A DNA stretch of 47,056 bases from Clostridia bacterium (GCA_017452565.1 JAFTMF010000171.1:1-47056), one strand, 5' to 3'. Numbered from the stretch's first letter, positions 8,118 to 16,497 are shown. A program made the numbers and translations. The notes: generated from the letters alone by a model not told the origin.

Positions 8118-8145
8118 CATTATAGCAGAAATTCACAAAATGTCA
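8118..8145 (-). promoter_or_regulatory. Sigma-A promoter of the glycyl radical operon
   Basis: Minus-strand -35 TTGACA (8140-8145), 16-bp spacer and -10 TATAAT (8118-8123), leaving a leader of about 50 nt before the start at 8062. A palindrome CAAATATTTG sits in that leader. The rest of the gap up to the rplQ terminator (8146-8231) shows nothing I can name. Confidence 0.85.
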
Positions 8146-8231
8146 AGAGATTCGCAGTATATACGTAGCGAAACCAACAAAGGATTTCTATGAATCTCTA
8201 TCCGTTATCCTGAATCTCCTCTGCGCTTTTC

Positions 8232-8268
8232 CCAAAACAAAATACCGTGTGCTTTCGCACACGGTATT
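8232..8268 (-). terminator. Terminator of the ribosomal super-operon
   Basis: Perfect 12-bp stem AATACCGTGTGC / GCACACGGTATT with a GAAA tetraloop on the minus strand, followed by TTTTGTTTTGGG. It lies 14 bases after the rplQ stop. Confidence 0.95.
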
Positions 8269-8282
8269 TCTATGTCGCCCAA

Positions 8283-8699
8283 TTATTCAGCGTCGGAAGT
8301 TTCTTCCTTCTTAGCCTTCTTCTTGGACTTCTTATCCTCTACAGCGGGAGCAGCGAGGCCAATCAGGCGAATGATCGCCATTTCAGCGCCGTCACCACGA
8401 CGGGGACCCAGCTTGTAGATTGCGGTGTAACCACCGTTTTTGCCCTCGTACTGAGGAGCGATTTCGTTAAAGAGCTTCTTAACCACGTCTTCCTTGGTGA
8501 TGAATGCAAGTGCAGCACGACGGGAAGCAATGGTATTATTCTTTCCAAGTGTAATCATTTTCTCAGCGAGTGCACGCACTTCCTTAGCTCTGGTAACGGT
8601 AGTTTCGATCTGACCGTTCTCCAGCAGATAAGTTACCATGCCGCGAAGCATCAGGTTTCTGTGCGCAGTAGGTCTGCCGAGCTTTCTGGTTCCTGGCAT
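8283..8699 (-). CDS. rplQ: 50S ribosomal protein L17
   Basis: 138 residues, large-subunit protein near the peptide exit tunnel. Starts MPGTRKLGRPTAHRNLMLRG and contains VTRAKEVRALAEKMITLGK, both diagnostic. A Lys/Glu-rich tail (DKKSKKKAKKEE) extends the usual core by about 20 residues. It is the last gene of the super-operon, 39 bases after rpoA, and is followed by a strong terminator. Confidence 0.98.
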   Translation of the reverse strand: MPGTRKLGRPTAHRNLMLRGMVTYLLENGQIETTVTRAKEVRALAEKMITLGKNNTIASRRAALAFITKEDVVKKLFNEIAPQYEGKNGGYTAIYKLGPRRGDGAEMAIIRLIGLAAPAVEDKKSKKKAKKEETSDAE

Positions 8700-8738
8700 C
8701 TTGAGTTTCCTCCTATTACTTATTCATCGAAAGCCGAG

Positions 8739-9692
8739 TTACTCTTCCTCGCGCTTGAGGTCGAGGCCCAGCGAATGCAGTTTGGCAATCACTTCTTCAA
8801 GCGATTTCTTACCGAGGTTTCTGACCTTGATCATATCATCCTCGGTCTTGTTTGTCAGATCTTCTACGGTGTTGATACCCGCACGCTTCAAGCAGTTGAA
8901 GCTTCTGACAGACATGTCAAGTTCCTCAATGGTCATCTCAAGGATCTTTTCCTTGACGGTCTCTTCCCGTTCGACCATAATCTGCGTGCCTCTCGTCTCC
9001 TCAGAAAGGTTAGCGAAGAGGTTGAGATGCTCGTTGAGTATCTTGGCGCCCAGCGATACTGCCTCTTTTGCAGAAATGACTCCGTTGGTGGTTACTTCCA
9101 GCGTCAGCTTGTCGTAGTCGGTAATGTTGCCCACACGGGTGTTCTCGACCTTGTAGCTTACGTTGTATACCGGCGTATAGATGGAGTCGGTATAGATCAG
9201 TCCCACTACGGGAGAGTTGTTCTGCTTGTTCTTTTCCTGGGATACGTATCCTCTGCCGTGATCAAAGGTGAGCTCCATATAGAGTCTCGTATTGTCAGAC
9301 AGGGTTGCGATTACGGTATCGGGATTCAGAACTTCCAGATCTGCATCAGGCTTGATGTCTGCTGCAGTAACGGTGCAAGGACCGTTCATATCAATGATAA
9401 CAGTCTTTGCGTTCTCGGAATAGAGCTTCGCTACGATGTTCTTAACGTTGAGGATGATTTCGGGAATGTCCTCTTTTACGCCAGAGAGCGTAGAGATCTC
9501 GTACAGTACGCCGTCAATCTTGACACTGACTACTGCTACACCGGGCAGAGAGCTGAGCAGAACTCTGCGCAGCGAGTTGCCGAGAGTTGTACCGTAGCCA
9601 CGTTCGAGAGGTTCTACAATAAACTTGCCAACTTTGCCGTCTTCGCTGAGATACTCAGTGACAATGTTGGGCTTTTCAATCATCTCTATCAT
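8739..9692 (-). CDS. rpoA: DNA-directed RNA polymerase subunit alpha
   Basis: 317 residues. The N-terminal assembly domain contains FIVEPLERGYGTTLGNSLRR; the C-terminal domain, which contacts UP elements and activators, contains VEDLTNKTEDDMIKVRNLG and the LGLDLKREEE tail. GGAGGG lies 5 bases before ATG 9692, favouring it over the second ATG three codons in. A GGGGCAT..ATGCCCC hairpin precedes the gene. Confidence 0.98.
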   Translation of the reverse strand: MIEMIEKPNIVTEYLSEDGKVGKFIVEPLERGYGTTLGNSLRRVLLSSLPGVAVVSVKIDGVLYEISTLSGVKEDIPEIILNVKNIVAKLYSENAKTVIIDMNGPCTVTAADIKPDADLEVLNPDTVIATLSDNTRLYMELTFDHGRGYVSQEKNKQNNSPVVGLIYTDSIYTPVYNVSYKVENTRVGNITDYDKLTLEVTTNGVISAKEAVSLGAKILNEHLNLFANLSEETRGTQIMVEREETVKEKILEMTIEELDMSVRSFNCLKRAGINTVEDLTNKTEDDMIKVRNLGKKSLEEVIAKLHSLGLDLKREEE

Positions 9693-9731
9693 AATTACCC
9701 TCCTATAGATATTTGGTTAGTGAACCGGGAC

Positions 9732-9747
9732 GGGGCATCAATGCCCC
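9732..9747. other. Intercistronic hairpin between rpsD and rpoA
   Basis: Inverted repeat GGGGCAT-CA-ATGCCCC in the 81-base rpsD-rpoA spacer. There is no T run, so it is not a terminator. It may be a processing or pausing structure, or a binding site for S4 feedback; only the dyad is seen. Confidence 0.4.
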
Positions 9748-9773
9748 ATCCATGCATTGGAATGCTGAGAGAA

Positions 9774-10400
9774 TTACTTAGAGTAAAGCTCGACGATAAG
9801 CTGTTCCTCGAAGGGGAAGTCAATATCTTCGCGCTTGGGAAGAGCGATTACCTTAGCGGTTGCGTTCTCCTTGTCTACTTCCAGCCATGCGGGAGTAGTA
9901 GCGGACTGCATTGCTTCAATCAGTTCCTTCACTCTGCCGGTGGATTTGCTCTCTTCTCTTACGGAGAGAACGTCTCCTACCTTCAGGATCATGGAGGGGA
10001 TGTCAGCCTTCTTACCGTTCAGACGGATGTGTGCGTGGAGCACCAGCTGACGGGCTTCTGCGCGGCTGGAGGCCATACCCATTCTGTACACTACGTTGTC
10101 GAAACGACGCTCCAGAAGGCTCAGCAGGTTTTCACCGGTAACGCCTTCCATATTGTCGGCCATCTCGAAGTAGGTCTTGAACTGGTTCTCCAGAACGCCA
10201 TAGTATCTTCTTGCTTTCTGCTTCTCACGAAGCTGCATGCCGTATTCCTTCAGGTTCTTGCTGGAAGCGCCGTGCTGACCGGGAGCTACGGGTCTGCGGT
10301 TGAATGCGCACTTGTCGGAAGTGCAGCGATCGCCTTTCAGGAACAGCTTGGTGCCTTCTCTGCGGCACAGTTTGCACGAAGGGCCAGTATATCTTGCCAT
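9774..10400 (-). CDS. rpsD: 30S ribosomal protein S4 (zinc type)
   Basis: 208 residues. Primary 16S binding protein and often an operon autoregulator. N-terminal zinc site CKLCRREG...CTSDKC (four Cys within residues 9-32), then QLREKQKARRYYGVLENQF and the S4 RNA-binding domain (ARQLVLHAHIRLNGKKAD). Lies 29 bases after rpsK. Confidence 0.98.
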   Translation of the reverse strand: MARYTGPSCKLCRREGTKLFLKGDRCTSDKCAFNRRPVAPGQHGASSKNLKEYGMQLREKQKARRYYGVLENQFKTYFEMADNMEGVTGENLLSLLERRFDNVVYRMGMASSRAEARQLVLHAHIRLNGKKADIPSMILKVGDVLSVREESKSTGRVKELIEAMQSATTPAWLEVDKENATAKVIALPKREDIDFPFEEQLIVELYSK

Positions 10401-10429
10401 ATCTTACAAATCCTCCTGTGATAGTATCC

Positions 10430-10828
10430 TCAAACGCGACGGCGCTTGGGGGGACGGCAGCCATTGTGAGGTACGGGAGTTACGTCCTTGATCATGGTAA
10501 CTTCCAGACCGGTTGCCTGCAGGGCACGGATAGCGGACTCACGTCCTGCGCCGGGACCCTTAACGTAAACCTCAACGGTCTTCATGCCGTGCTCAACTGC
10601 AATCTTAGCTGCAGTTTCAGCTGCGGACTGTGCTGCGAAGGGAGTAGACTTTCTGGAGCCACGGAAGCCCAGCTCGCCTGCGGATGCCCAAGATACAGCA
10701 TTGCCGTTCAGATCGGTAATGGTAACAATGGTATTGTTATAGGTCGCGCGAATGTGAGCAGCACCCTTTTCGATGTTCTTACGCTCCTTGCGCTTTCTGA
10801 TGACCTTCTTTGCGGTAGCTTTTGCCAT
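10430..10828 (-). CDS. rpsK: 30S ribosomal protein S11
   Basis: 132 residues. Platform protein of the small subunit. Diagnostic segments: GAAHIRATYNNTIVTITDLN, SAGELGFRGSRKSTPFAAQ and the basic C-terminus VPHNGCRPPKRRRV. Starts 16 bases after rpsM. Confidence 0.98.
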   Translation of the reverse strand: MAKATAKKVIRKRKERKNIEKGAAHIRATYNNTIVTITDLNGNAVSWASAGELGFRGSRKSTPFAAQSAAETAAKIAVEHGMKTVEVYVKGPGAGRESAIRALQATGLEVTMIKDVTPVPHNGCRPPKRRRV

Positions 10829-10844
10829 CTCCTGTTCTCACTCC

Positions 10845-11213
10845 TTACTTCTTCTTGTTTGCGATGGTCTTCTTAGGACCCTTTCTGGTTCTCGCGTTGG
10901 TTCTGGTTCTCTGACCTCTTACGGGCAGACCCTTTCTGTGACGGATGCCACGGTAGCAGTTGATCTCAACCATTCTCTTGATGTCGAGTGCAACGTCACG
11001 GCGGAGGTCACCCTCTACCTTGTAGTTGTTTTCGATCTCATCACGGAGCTTCGCTACGTCAGCTTCAGTCAGATCCTTCGCACGAGTATCGGGATCGATA
11101 CCGGTGGCTGCGAGAATATCGTTTGCACTCTTTCTGCCGATACCATAGATATAGGTAAGAGCAATCTCAACGCGCTTGTTATTCGGAATATCAACGCCTG
11201 CAATACGTGCCAT
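10845..11213 (-). CDS. rpsM: 30S ribosomal protein S13
   Basis: 122 residues. Head protein contacting the P-site tRNA and L5. Starts MARIAGVDIPNNKRVEIAL; the helix-two-turn-helix region has IYGIGRKSANDIL; the end is GLPVRGQRTRTNARTRKGPK. Follows rpmJ by 23 bases. Confidence 0.98.
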   Translation of the reverse strand: MARIAGVDIPNNKRVEIALTYIYGIGRKSANDILAATGIDPDTRAKDLTEADVAKLRDEIENNYKVEGDLRRDVALDIKRMVEINCYRGIRHRKGLPVRGQRTRTNARTRKGPKKTIANKKK

Positions 11214-11236
11214 ATTCTATTCTACCTTTCTTATAA

Positions 11237-11350
11237 TTAGCCCTGCTTCTGCTTGTGCTTGGGATTCTCGCAAATAACCATTACGATACCCTTTCTCTTG
11301 ATGATCTTGCACTTGTCGCAGATCTTCTTAACGGACGGTTTAACCTTCAT
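11237..11350 (-). CDS. rpmJ: 50S ribosomal protein L36 (zinc type)
   Basis: 37 residues, too short for many gene finders. MKVKPSVKKICDKCK begins the protein, and the zinc ligands Cys11, Cys14, Cys27 and the downstream His are present. ATG 11348-11350 lies 19 bases after infA, in the usual infA-rpmJ-rpsM order. L36 organises helices of 23S rRNA near the peptidyl transferase entrance. Confidence 0.97.
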   Translation of the reverse strand: MKVKPSVKKICDKCKIIKRKGIVMVICENPKHKQKQG

Positions 11351-11369
11351 GTTATTCACCATTCCTTTC

Positions 11370-11588
11370 TTATTTTGAACGCCATGTGATACGACCCTTA
11401 GTGGGATCGTAGATGGATACTTCCACTTTTACGCTGTCGCCGGGAAGAATCCAGATATAGTTCATACGAAGCTTACCGGACAGATGGGCGGTAATGATGT
11501 GCCCATTGGGAAGCTTCACCTTGAAGTTCGCGTTGGGCATTGCTTCCACAACGGTTCCTTCGAATTCGATTACATCATCTTTAGCCAG
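11370..11588 (-). CDS. infA: Translation initiation factor IF-1 with a CUG start
   Basis: 72 residues, the standard IF-1 length, S1-like OB fold: AKDDVIEFEGTVVEAMPNAN, LPNGHIITAHLSGKLR and IYDPTKGRITWRSK. IF-1 occupies the A site during initiation. In frame upstream there is a TAG followed by AAT GGA GGG ATT CTT CTG, with no ATG, GTG or TTG. The CTG at 11586-11588 gives exactly the family length and sits 6 bases after GGAGGG, so CUG (less likely AUU two codons earlier) must be the start. A rare start codon in an initiation-factor gene recalls the AUU of infC and may mean autoregulation. Confidence 0.93.
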   Translation of the reverse strand: MAKDDVIEFEGTVVEAMPNANFKVKLPNGHIITAHLSGKLRMNYIWILPGDSVKVEVSIYDPTKGRITWRSK

Positions 11589-11620
11589 AAGAATCCCTCC
11601 ATTCTATTCACTATACATGA

Positions 11621-12370
11621 TCAGACTTTAGTCAGTACAATAATACCGTTTTCAGTGAGAGCGATCGTATTCTCGTAGTGTGCCGACAGACCGCCGTCAT
11701 TGGTAACCACCGTCCAACCGTCGGACAGCTCCCGTACCTCACCGGTACCGGTGCAGACCATCGGTTCGATGGCAAGAGTCATACCGGACGCAAGCCGGAG
11801 ACCCCGTCCCGGCGTTCCATAGTTAGGAACATCGGGGGACTCGTGGAGATTTCTGCCGATGCCGTGACCCACATACTTGCGGACGACAGCGTAGCCGTTC
11901 TCTTTTACGTGTCCTTCAATGGCGGCACCAACGTCTCCCAGACGGGCACCGATTTCGATCTTTTGAAGTCCTTGCCAGAAGCTCTCTTCAGTTACCTGAA
12001 TCAGCCGCTTGGCTTCTGCGCTGATATTGCCCACTGCGAAAGTGCGGGCGCTGTCACCGTGGTATCCGCCGATAAAGGCTCCCGTATCCACTTTGACAAT
12101 GTCGCCTTCCTGCAGTACAACGTTCTTGGAGGGGATCCCGTGGATCACCTGATCATTCACGCTGATACAGGCGCTGCCGGGGAATCCGCCGTACCCCAGG
12201 AAGGACGGCCTTGCACCCGATTTCTCGATATGGTGACAGATAATGTCATCCAGATGCTTGGTCGTGATTCCCGGTTTAACGGCTTCACCCGCCAGCACGA
12301 GGGCTTCAGCAGTAATTCTGCCTGCTCTCTTCATTGCGGAGATCTGCTCCGCATTCTTCAGCTGGATCAT
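11621..12370 (-). CDS. map: Methionine aminopeptidase type I
   Basis: 249 residues. Removes the initiator methionine from nascent chains. Metal ligands are visible in KVDTGAF, GDSARTF, GHGIGRNLHE, LAIEPM and YENTI. Start ATG 12370 is only 2 bases after the adk stop, so translation is probably coupled. The adk-map-infA order is standard for the group. Confidence 0.97.
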   Translation of the reverse strand: MIQLKNAEQISAMKRAGRITAEALVLAGEAVKPGITTKHLDDIICHHIEKSGARPSFLGYGGFPGSACISVNDQVIHGIPSKNVVLQEGDIVKVDTGAFIGGYHGDSARTFAVGNISAEAKRLIQVTEESFWQGLQKIEIGARLGDVGAAIEGHVKENGYAVVRKYVGHGIGRNLHESPDVPNYGTPGRGLRLASGMTLAIEPMVCTGTGEVRELSDGWTVVTNDGGLSAHYENTIALTENGIIVLTKV

Positions 12371-12372
12371 GC

Positions 12373-13011
12373 TTAGTTCGTACCTTTGATTGCCTCAAGG
12401 GTCAAACGGGTGGTATCTTCTACCTTTTCCTGACCGTAAACAAGCTTCAGCTTGCCCTTTGCCTGATAGTAATCCTTCAGGGGCTCGGTCAGTTCGTGGT
12501 AAACCTTCAGTCGGCTGAGCACTACGTCGGGAGCGTCATCCTTACGCATGGTCAGTTCGGCGCCACACTTGTCGCAGTGTACTCCGTCGGCTGTAGGAAT
12601 GAACTTAGTGTGATAACTTGCACCGCAAGCGGGGCAGACGCGACGTCCGCTCATACGCTCTACGATGTCGTCATCCGAAACCTCGATGCTGACAACGATG
12701 TCCATTTCGATGCCCATCTGGTCCAGTGCTTCAGCCTGCACAACGGTGCGGGGGAAGCCGTCCAGAATGTAGCCGTTCCGGCAATCGTCCTCTGCGAGGC
12801 GTTCCTTGATGATGCCGATGACGACTTCATCGGGAACCAGTGCACCGGTCTCGGTGTAAGCCTTAGCGGCCTTGCCCATTTCGGTGCCGTTTTTGATAGC
12901 TGCTCTGATGATAGCGCCGGTGGAGATGGCAGGAATGTTGAAGCTTGCGCTTACGTTCTCAGCCTGAGTACCCTTACCTGCGCCGGGAGCGCCTAAAAAC
13001 ATAATTTTCAT
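12373..13011 (-). CDS. adk: Adenylate kinase (zinc-lid type)
   Basis: 212 residues. Interconverts ATP + AMP and 2 ADP. P-loop GAPGAGKGTQ (residues 7-16), AMP-binding region with ISTGAIIRAA, GYILDGFPRT. The lid has a four-Cys zinc site (VCPACG...CDKCG), usual in Gram-positive forms. Start chosen at MKIMFLG (13011), preceded by AGAGGT; an in-frame ATG at 13035 overlaps the secY stop and has no ribosome binding site. Confidence 0.97.
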   Translation of the reverse strand: MKIMFLGAPGAGKGTQAENVSASFNIPAISTGAIIRAAIKNGTEMGKAAKAYTETGALVPDEVVIGIIKERLAEDDCRNGYILDGFPRTVVQAEALDQMGIEMDIVVSIEVSDDDIVERMSGRRVCPACGASYHTKFIPTADGVHCDKCGAELTMRKDDAPDVVLSRLKVYHELTEPLKDYYQAKGKLKLVYGQEKVEDTTRLTLEAIKGTN

Positions 13012-13034
13012 CGATTTACCTCTTTCAAGTAGCA

Positions 13035-14372
13035 TTACTGCAAGAAGCCCTTGTAGTGACGCATAGACATCTGAGCTTCGATATCACGGTAGGTTTCCAG
13101 AGCTACACCGACAACGATGAGCAGAGAGGAGCCGCCGAATGCCAGACCGCCGAGAGTATTGACCTCGAATGCAGCAGCAACTGCGTTCAGGATCAGAGGC
13201 ATACCTGCGATTACGATCAGGAAGAGTGCGCCGATCAGAGTAACTCTGTTCAGGATCTTCTTGATGTAGTCAGCGGTAGGAGCACCGGGACGAATGCCCT
13301 GTACGGTGCCGCCGTTGCGCTTCAGGTTGTTAGATACCTCAACGGGGTCGAAGGAGATGAGAATATAGAAGTAAGCGAATGCAATGATAAGAACGAGATA
13401 TGCGATAATATAAACGGGGGAAGTTGCGTCGAGAATGCCCAGAAGGGTGCCCCAGAAGGTCTTATCGGTATTCTTAACGCCACACAGAGTCATAATGGTA
13501 GCGGGCAGAGATACGATAGAGGAAGCGAAGATGATAGGCATAACGCCGGTCATATTCAGCTTGATGGGCAGGCTGGTGTTCTGACCGCCATACATCTTTC
13601 TGCCGACAACACGCTTAGCGTACTGTACGGGGATTCTACGCTCACTGTTGGTAACGAATACCACGAAGAAGATCATTACGATCAGCACGATAGGAGCGAG
13701 AATGGAGCATACCAGAGTGAGAACCTTCGCAAAGTTCACGTCGGTCCAGTTGGACTTTTCGAATACGTTGCGAACGATGGTTGCCAGAGTACCGGGCAGG
13801 CTGGAGATGATATTTGCGAACAGGATCATAGAGATACCGTTGCCGATACCGCTCTCGTTGATCTTCTCGCCCATCCACATGATAATCGAAGAACCTGCAG
13901 TGAAACAAGTAACGATTACAAGGCCTGCGAAGAAGTCATCACGAGTCAGCCAGTGGTTGGTCTTCAGGATCTGGAAGTATGCATAGGAAGTGATGAGCGC
14001 CAGAGCGATTGTAAGGATTCTGGTGTACTGCGCAATCTTCTTTTTGCCGTCTTCTTCCTTGGACATACGCTGCAGCTTATCGATCGCTACAGTCAGAAGC
14101 TGCAGAACGATCTGTGCAGTGATGTAAGGAGAGATAGAAAGTGCGAACAGGGTAGCCTGGGAAAGTGCCGAACCGGAGAGAACATTCAAGTATTCCAGTA
14201 CGGTGCCGCCATACATCTGCTGGAAGCCTACCATCAGAGAGTCGTTGACGTAAGGTACGGGAATCGCGGAACCGAGTCTGTACAGCAGGAGGATGAACGC
14301 AGTAAACAGAAGTTTGCTGCGAATATCACGAGCTGCCCAGATGTCTCTGATTTTGCTGAACACCTTTTTCAT
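13035..14372 (-). CDS. secY: Protein translocase subunit SecY
   Basis: 445 residues with about ten transmembrane segments, the channel of the Sec translocon in the cytoplasmic membrane. Signatures: FILLLYRLGSAIPVP in the first segment, LSPYITA-like ALSISPYITAQIVLQLL, INESGIGNGIS, and the C-terminal RHYKGFLQ. Its ATG abuts the rplO stop (TAAATG) and shares GGAGG with the end of rplO. Confidence 0.98.
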   Translation of the reverse strand: MKKVFSKIRDIWAARDIRSKLLFTAFILLLYRLGSAIPVPYVNDSLMVGFQQMYGGTVLEYLNVLSGSALSQATLFALSISPYITAQIVLQLLTVAIDKLQRMSKEEDGKKKIAQYTRILTIALALITSYAYFQILKTNHWLTRDDFFAGLVIVTCFTAGSSIIMWMGEKINESGIGNGISMILFANIISSLPGTLATIVRNVFEKSNWTDVNFAKVLTLVCSILAPIVLIVMIFFVVFVTNSERRIPVQYAKRVVGRKMYGGQNTSLPIKLNMTGVMPIIFASSIVSLPATIMTLCGVKNTDKTFWGTLLGILDATSPVYIIAYLVLIIAFAYFYILISFDPVEVSNNLKRNGGTVQGIRPGAPTADYIKKILNRVTLIGALFLIVIAGMPLILNAVAAAFEVNTLGGLAFGGSSLLIVVGVALETYRDIEAQMSMRHYKGFLQ

Positions 14373-14813
14373 TTATACCTCCTCGGCCGTGCCGCCTACT
14401 GCCTCGATCTTCTCTTTTGCAGAGGCAGAAAAGACGTTGGCACGAACGGTGAGCTTCTTGGTGATCTCACCGCGACCGAGAATCTTGAGACCATCATTCG
14501 CCTTGCGAACGATGCCGGCAGCCATCAGAGCTGCCATATCTACTACTGCACCATCTTCGAAGCAGTTGAGAGTCTCAACGTTCACAACAGTGTAAACAGT
14601 AGCGAAGTGATTGGTGAAGCCTCTCTTGGGGAGTCTTCTGTACAGGGGAAGCTGACCGCCCTCGAATCCGGGCTTTACGCCGCCGCCGGAGCGAGCATTC
14701 TGACCCTTGTGGCCCTTACCGGCAGTTTTGCCGTTACCGGAACCGGCGCCTCTGCCCTTACGGAAGGGCTTTACAGCAGAACCGGCTGCCGGGGAAAGTT
14801 CATGAAGTTTCAT
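14373..14813 (-). CDS. rplO: 50S ribosomal protein L15
   Basis: 146 residues. Starts MKLHELSPAAGS and has the Gly/Lys-rich RNA-binding stretch GSGNGKTAGKGHKGQNARSG, then FEGGQLPLYRRLPKRGF. The C-terminal domain includes VNVETLNCFEDG. Directly upstream of secY, as usual. Confidence 0.98.
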   Translation of the reverse strand: MKLHELSPAAGSAVKPFRKGRGAGSGNGKTAGKGHKGQNARSGGGVKPGFEGGQLPLYRRLPKRGFTNHFATVYTVVNVETLNCFEDGAVVDMAALMAAGIVRKANDGLKILGRGEITKKLTVRANVFSASAKEKIEAVGGTAEEV

Positions 14814-14827
14814 GTGATTTCTCCTCC

Positions 14828-15007
14828 TTAGACGGTTTCAACTTTCACGAGATGTGAAATAACCTTGATTTTGCCCTTGAGTGCATCAGTGTTCGGCAGA
14901 GTCTTGCTGTTGCCGATCTTCTTCAGACCCAGGGAAGCAGCGGTAGCCTTCTGATTGGGAAGTGCTGCGATCAGGCTCTTTACGAGCGTAACTTTAACCA
15001 TTTCCAT
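14828..15007 (-). CDS. rpmD: 50S ribosomal protein L30
   Basis: 59 residues: MEMVKVTLVKSLIAALPNQK, then ATAASLGLKKIGNSK and DALKGKIKVISHLVKVETV. ATG 15005-15007 has AGGAGG 7 bases upstream, so it is preferred over the ATG two codons later, which would give the more usual MVKVTLVKS start. Sits between rpsE (12 bases) and rplO (14 bases). Confidence 0.97.
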   Translation of the reverse strand: MEMVKVTLVKSLIAALPNQKATAASLGLKKIGNSKTLPNTDALKGKIKVISHLVKVETV

Positions 15008-15019
15008 CGTCAGGCCTCC

Positions 15020-15538
15020 TTATTCTGCATCGGATACGCCGGTGATTTCAGCAACAGTCTTGCCACGCATAGCAGCTACCTGCTCAGCGGTGCGCAGAGA
15101 CTCCAGAGCTGCAAAGGTTGCCTTTACAACGTTGGTGGGGTTGCTGGAACGCAGGCACTTTGCACGGATGTTCTTGATGCCTGCCATCTCCAGTACAGCA
15201 CGCATAGTGCCGCCTGCGATGATACCGGTACCTTCGGGAGCGGGCTTCAGGAGAACCTTGCCTGCACCGTACTCGCCGATGACTTCGTGGGGGATAGTGT
15301 CGCCCTTCAGAGCAACAGTGATCATATTCTTCTTAGCGTCTTCCAGAGCCTTGCGCATTGCCTCGGGAATCTCGGCTGCCTTGCCCAGGCCATAACCTAC
15401 GTGACCGTTCTCGTCGCCTACTACCATAATGGAAGCGAAGCTTGCGATACGACCACCCTTAACGGTCTTGGATACACGCTTTGTGGAAACGCGCTTTTCC
15501 TTCAGGTCCAGCGCTGCTGCGTCAATATTCTTAGCCAT
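15020..15538 (-). CDS. rpsE: 30S ribosomal protein S5
   Basis: 172 residues. Contributes to decoding accuracy and mRNA unwinding at the entry channel. Contains VSKTVKGGRIASFASIMVVG, GYGLGKAAEIPEAMRKALE, GKVLLKPAPEGTGIIAGG and KCLRSSNPTNVVKAT, all diagnostic. The tail ends VSDAE. Confidence 0.98.
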   Translation of the reverse strand: MAKNIDAAALDLKEKRVSTKRVSKTVKGGRIASFASIMVVGDENGHVGYGLGKAAEIPEAMRKALEDAKKNMITVALKGDTIPHEVIGEYGAGKVLLKPAPEGTGIIAGGTMRAVLEMAGIKNIRAKCLRSSNPTNVVKATFAALESLRTAEQVAAMRGKTVAEITGVSDAE

Positions 15539-15561
15539 GTTTGTATCCTCCTTTTACTTTC

Positions 15562-15921
15562 TCAGAACTGAAGTCCTGCTTCACGAGCACCTGCTGCGAG
15601 TTCCAGCACGCGGCCGTGATAGAGGTAACCGCCACGGTCGAATACGACCTCAGTAATTCCCTTTGCGATTGCACGCTCTGCAATCAGTTTGCCGACAACC
15701 TTCGCTGCCTCCTTGTTGGATCCGTTCATGCCGAAGTCCTTCTCATAAGAGGAAGCGGAAACCAGAGTAGTGCCGGTAACGTCGTCGATGATCTGTGCCT
15801 GAATGTTAGCGTTGGAACGGTAAACACACAGACGGGGGCATTCTGCAGTGCCGGAGATCTTAGCTCTAACGCGAGTGTGTCTCTTCTTACGCTGAATGTT
15901 GGAGTCTTTTCTTGATACCAT
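15562..15921 (-). CDS. rplR: 50S ribosomal protein L18
   Basis: 119 residues; binds 5S rRNA. KRHTRVRAKISGTAECPRL, VYRSNANIQAQIIDD and the C-terminal FDRGGYLYHGRVLELAAGAR. The stop is TGA at 15562-15564, exactly where L18 normally ends (REAGLQF), which shows that UGA serves as a stop codon in this genome. Confidence 0.98.
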   Translation of the reverse strand: MVSRKDSNIQRKKRHTRVRAKISGTAECPRLCVYRSNANIQAQIIDDVTGTTLVSASSYEKDFGMNGSNKEAAKVVGKLIAERAIAKGITEVVFDRGGYLYHGRVLELAAGAREAGLQF

Positions 15922-15939
15922 CTTCTTCTACTCCTTTCA

Positions 15940-16479
15940 TTACTTACCGGTTTTGCCGGCTTTGCGACGGATGCGCTCGCCCTCATAGGCAATACCCTTG
16001 CCCTTGTAGGGTTCGGGAGGTCTCTTGCCTCTGACAACTGCTGCTACCTGACCAACCTTCTGCTTATCAATGCCGGACACGATGATGGTATTTGCATCGG
16101 GGCACGCGAAGGTGATACCGTCTTCAGGTTCCATAACAACCAGGTGGGAATAACCCAGGGTCATCTGGAGGTTCTTACCGGCCATTGCTACTCTGTAGCC
16201 TACACCGGTAACGATGAGCTTCTTGGAATAACCGTTCGCTACGCCAACAACCATGTTGTTCACGAGAGTTCTGGTCAGACCGTGAAGAGCTCTGTTCATC
16301 TTTTCGTCATCGGGACGGGAGACAACGATCTCGCTGCCTTCCTTTGCGATGGTCATGTTGGGGTGGAACTTCTCAGTCAGAGTTCCCTTAGGTCCCTTAA
16401 CGGTGACCACATTGTTTTCACCGATGGTGACTTCTACACCAGCGGGAACAGGAATCGCTTTTCTACCAATTCTAGACAT
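15940..16479 (-). CDS. rplF: 50S ribosomal protein L6
   Basis: 179 residues, two repeated L6 folds near the factor-binding site. MSRIGRKAIPVPAGVEVTI, VKGPKGTLTEKFHPNM, GVGYRVAMAGKNLQMTLGYS and the C-terminal RGKRPPEPYKGKGIAYEGE are diagnostic. Lies 18 bases after rpsH. Confidence 0.98.
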   Translation of the reverse strand: MSRIGRKAIPVPAGVEVTIGENNVVTVKGPKGTLTEKFHPNMTIAKEGSEIVVSRPDDEKMNRALHGLTRTLVNNMVVGVANGYSKKLIVTGVGYRVAMAGKNLQMTLGYSHLVVMEPEDGITFACPDANTIIVSGIDKQKVGQVAAVVRGKRPPEPYKGKGIAYEGERIRRKAGKTGK

Positions 16480-16497
16480 CTTCTCTGCCCTCCCCGA

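Noticed and set aside
8247..10421. Plus-strand open frame of 724 codons, and similar long ones at 13056-14831, 32221-34053, 36079-37734 and 42445-44718
   Set aside because: All are exactly antisense to well-conserved minus-strand genes (rplQ-rpoA-rpsD, secY-rplO, the oppA-like gene, lysS, ftsE plus the PucR-type gene). They have no ribosome binding sites or family resemblance and reflect codon bias.
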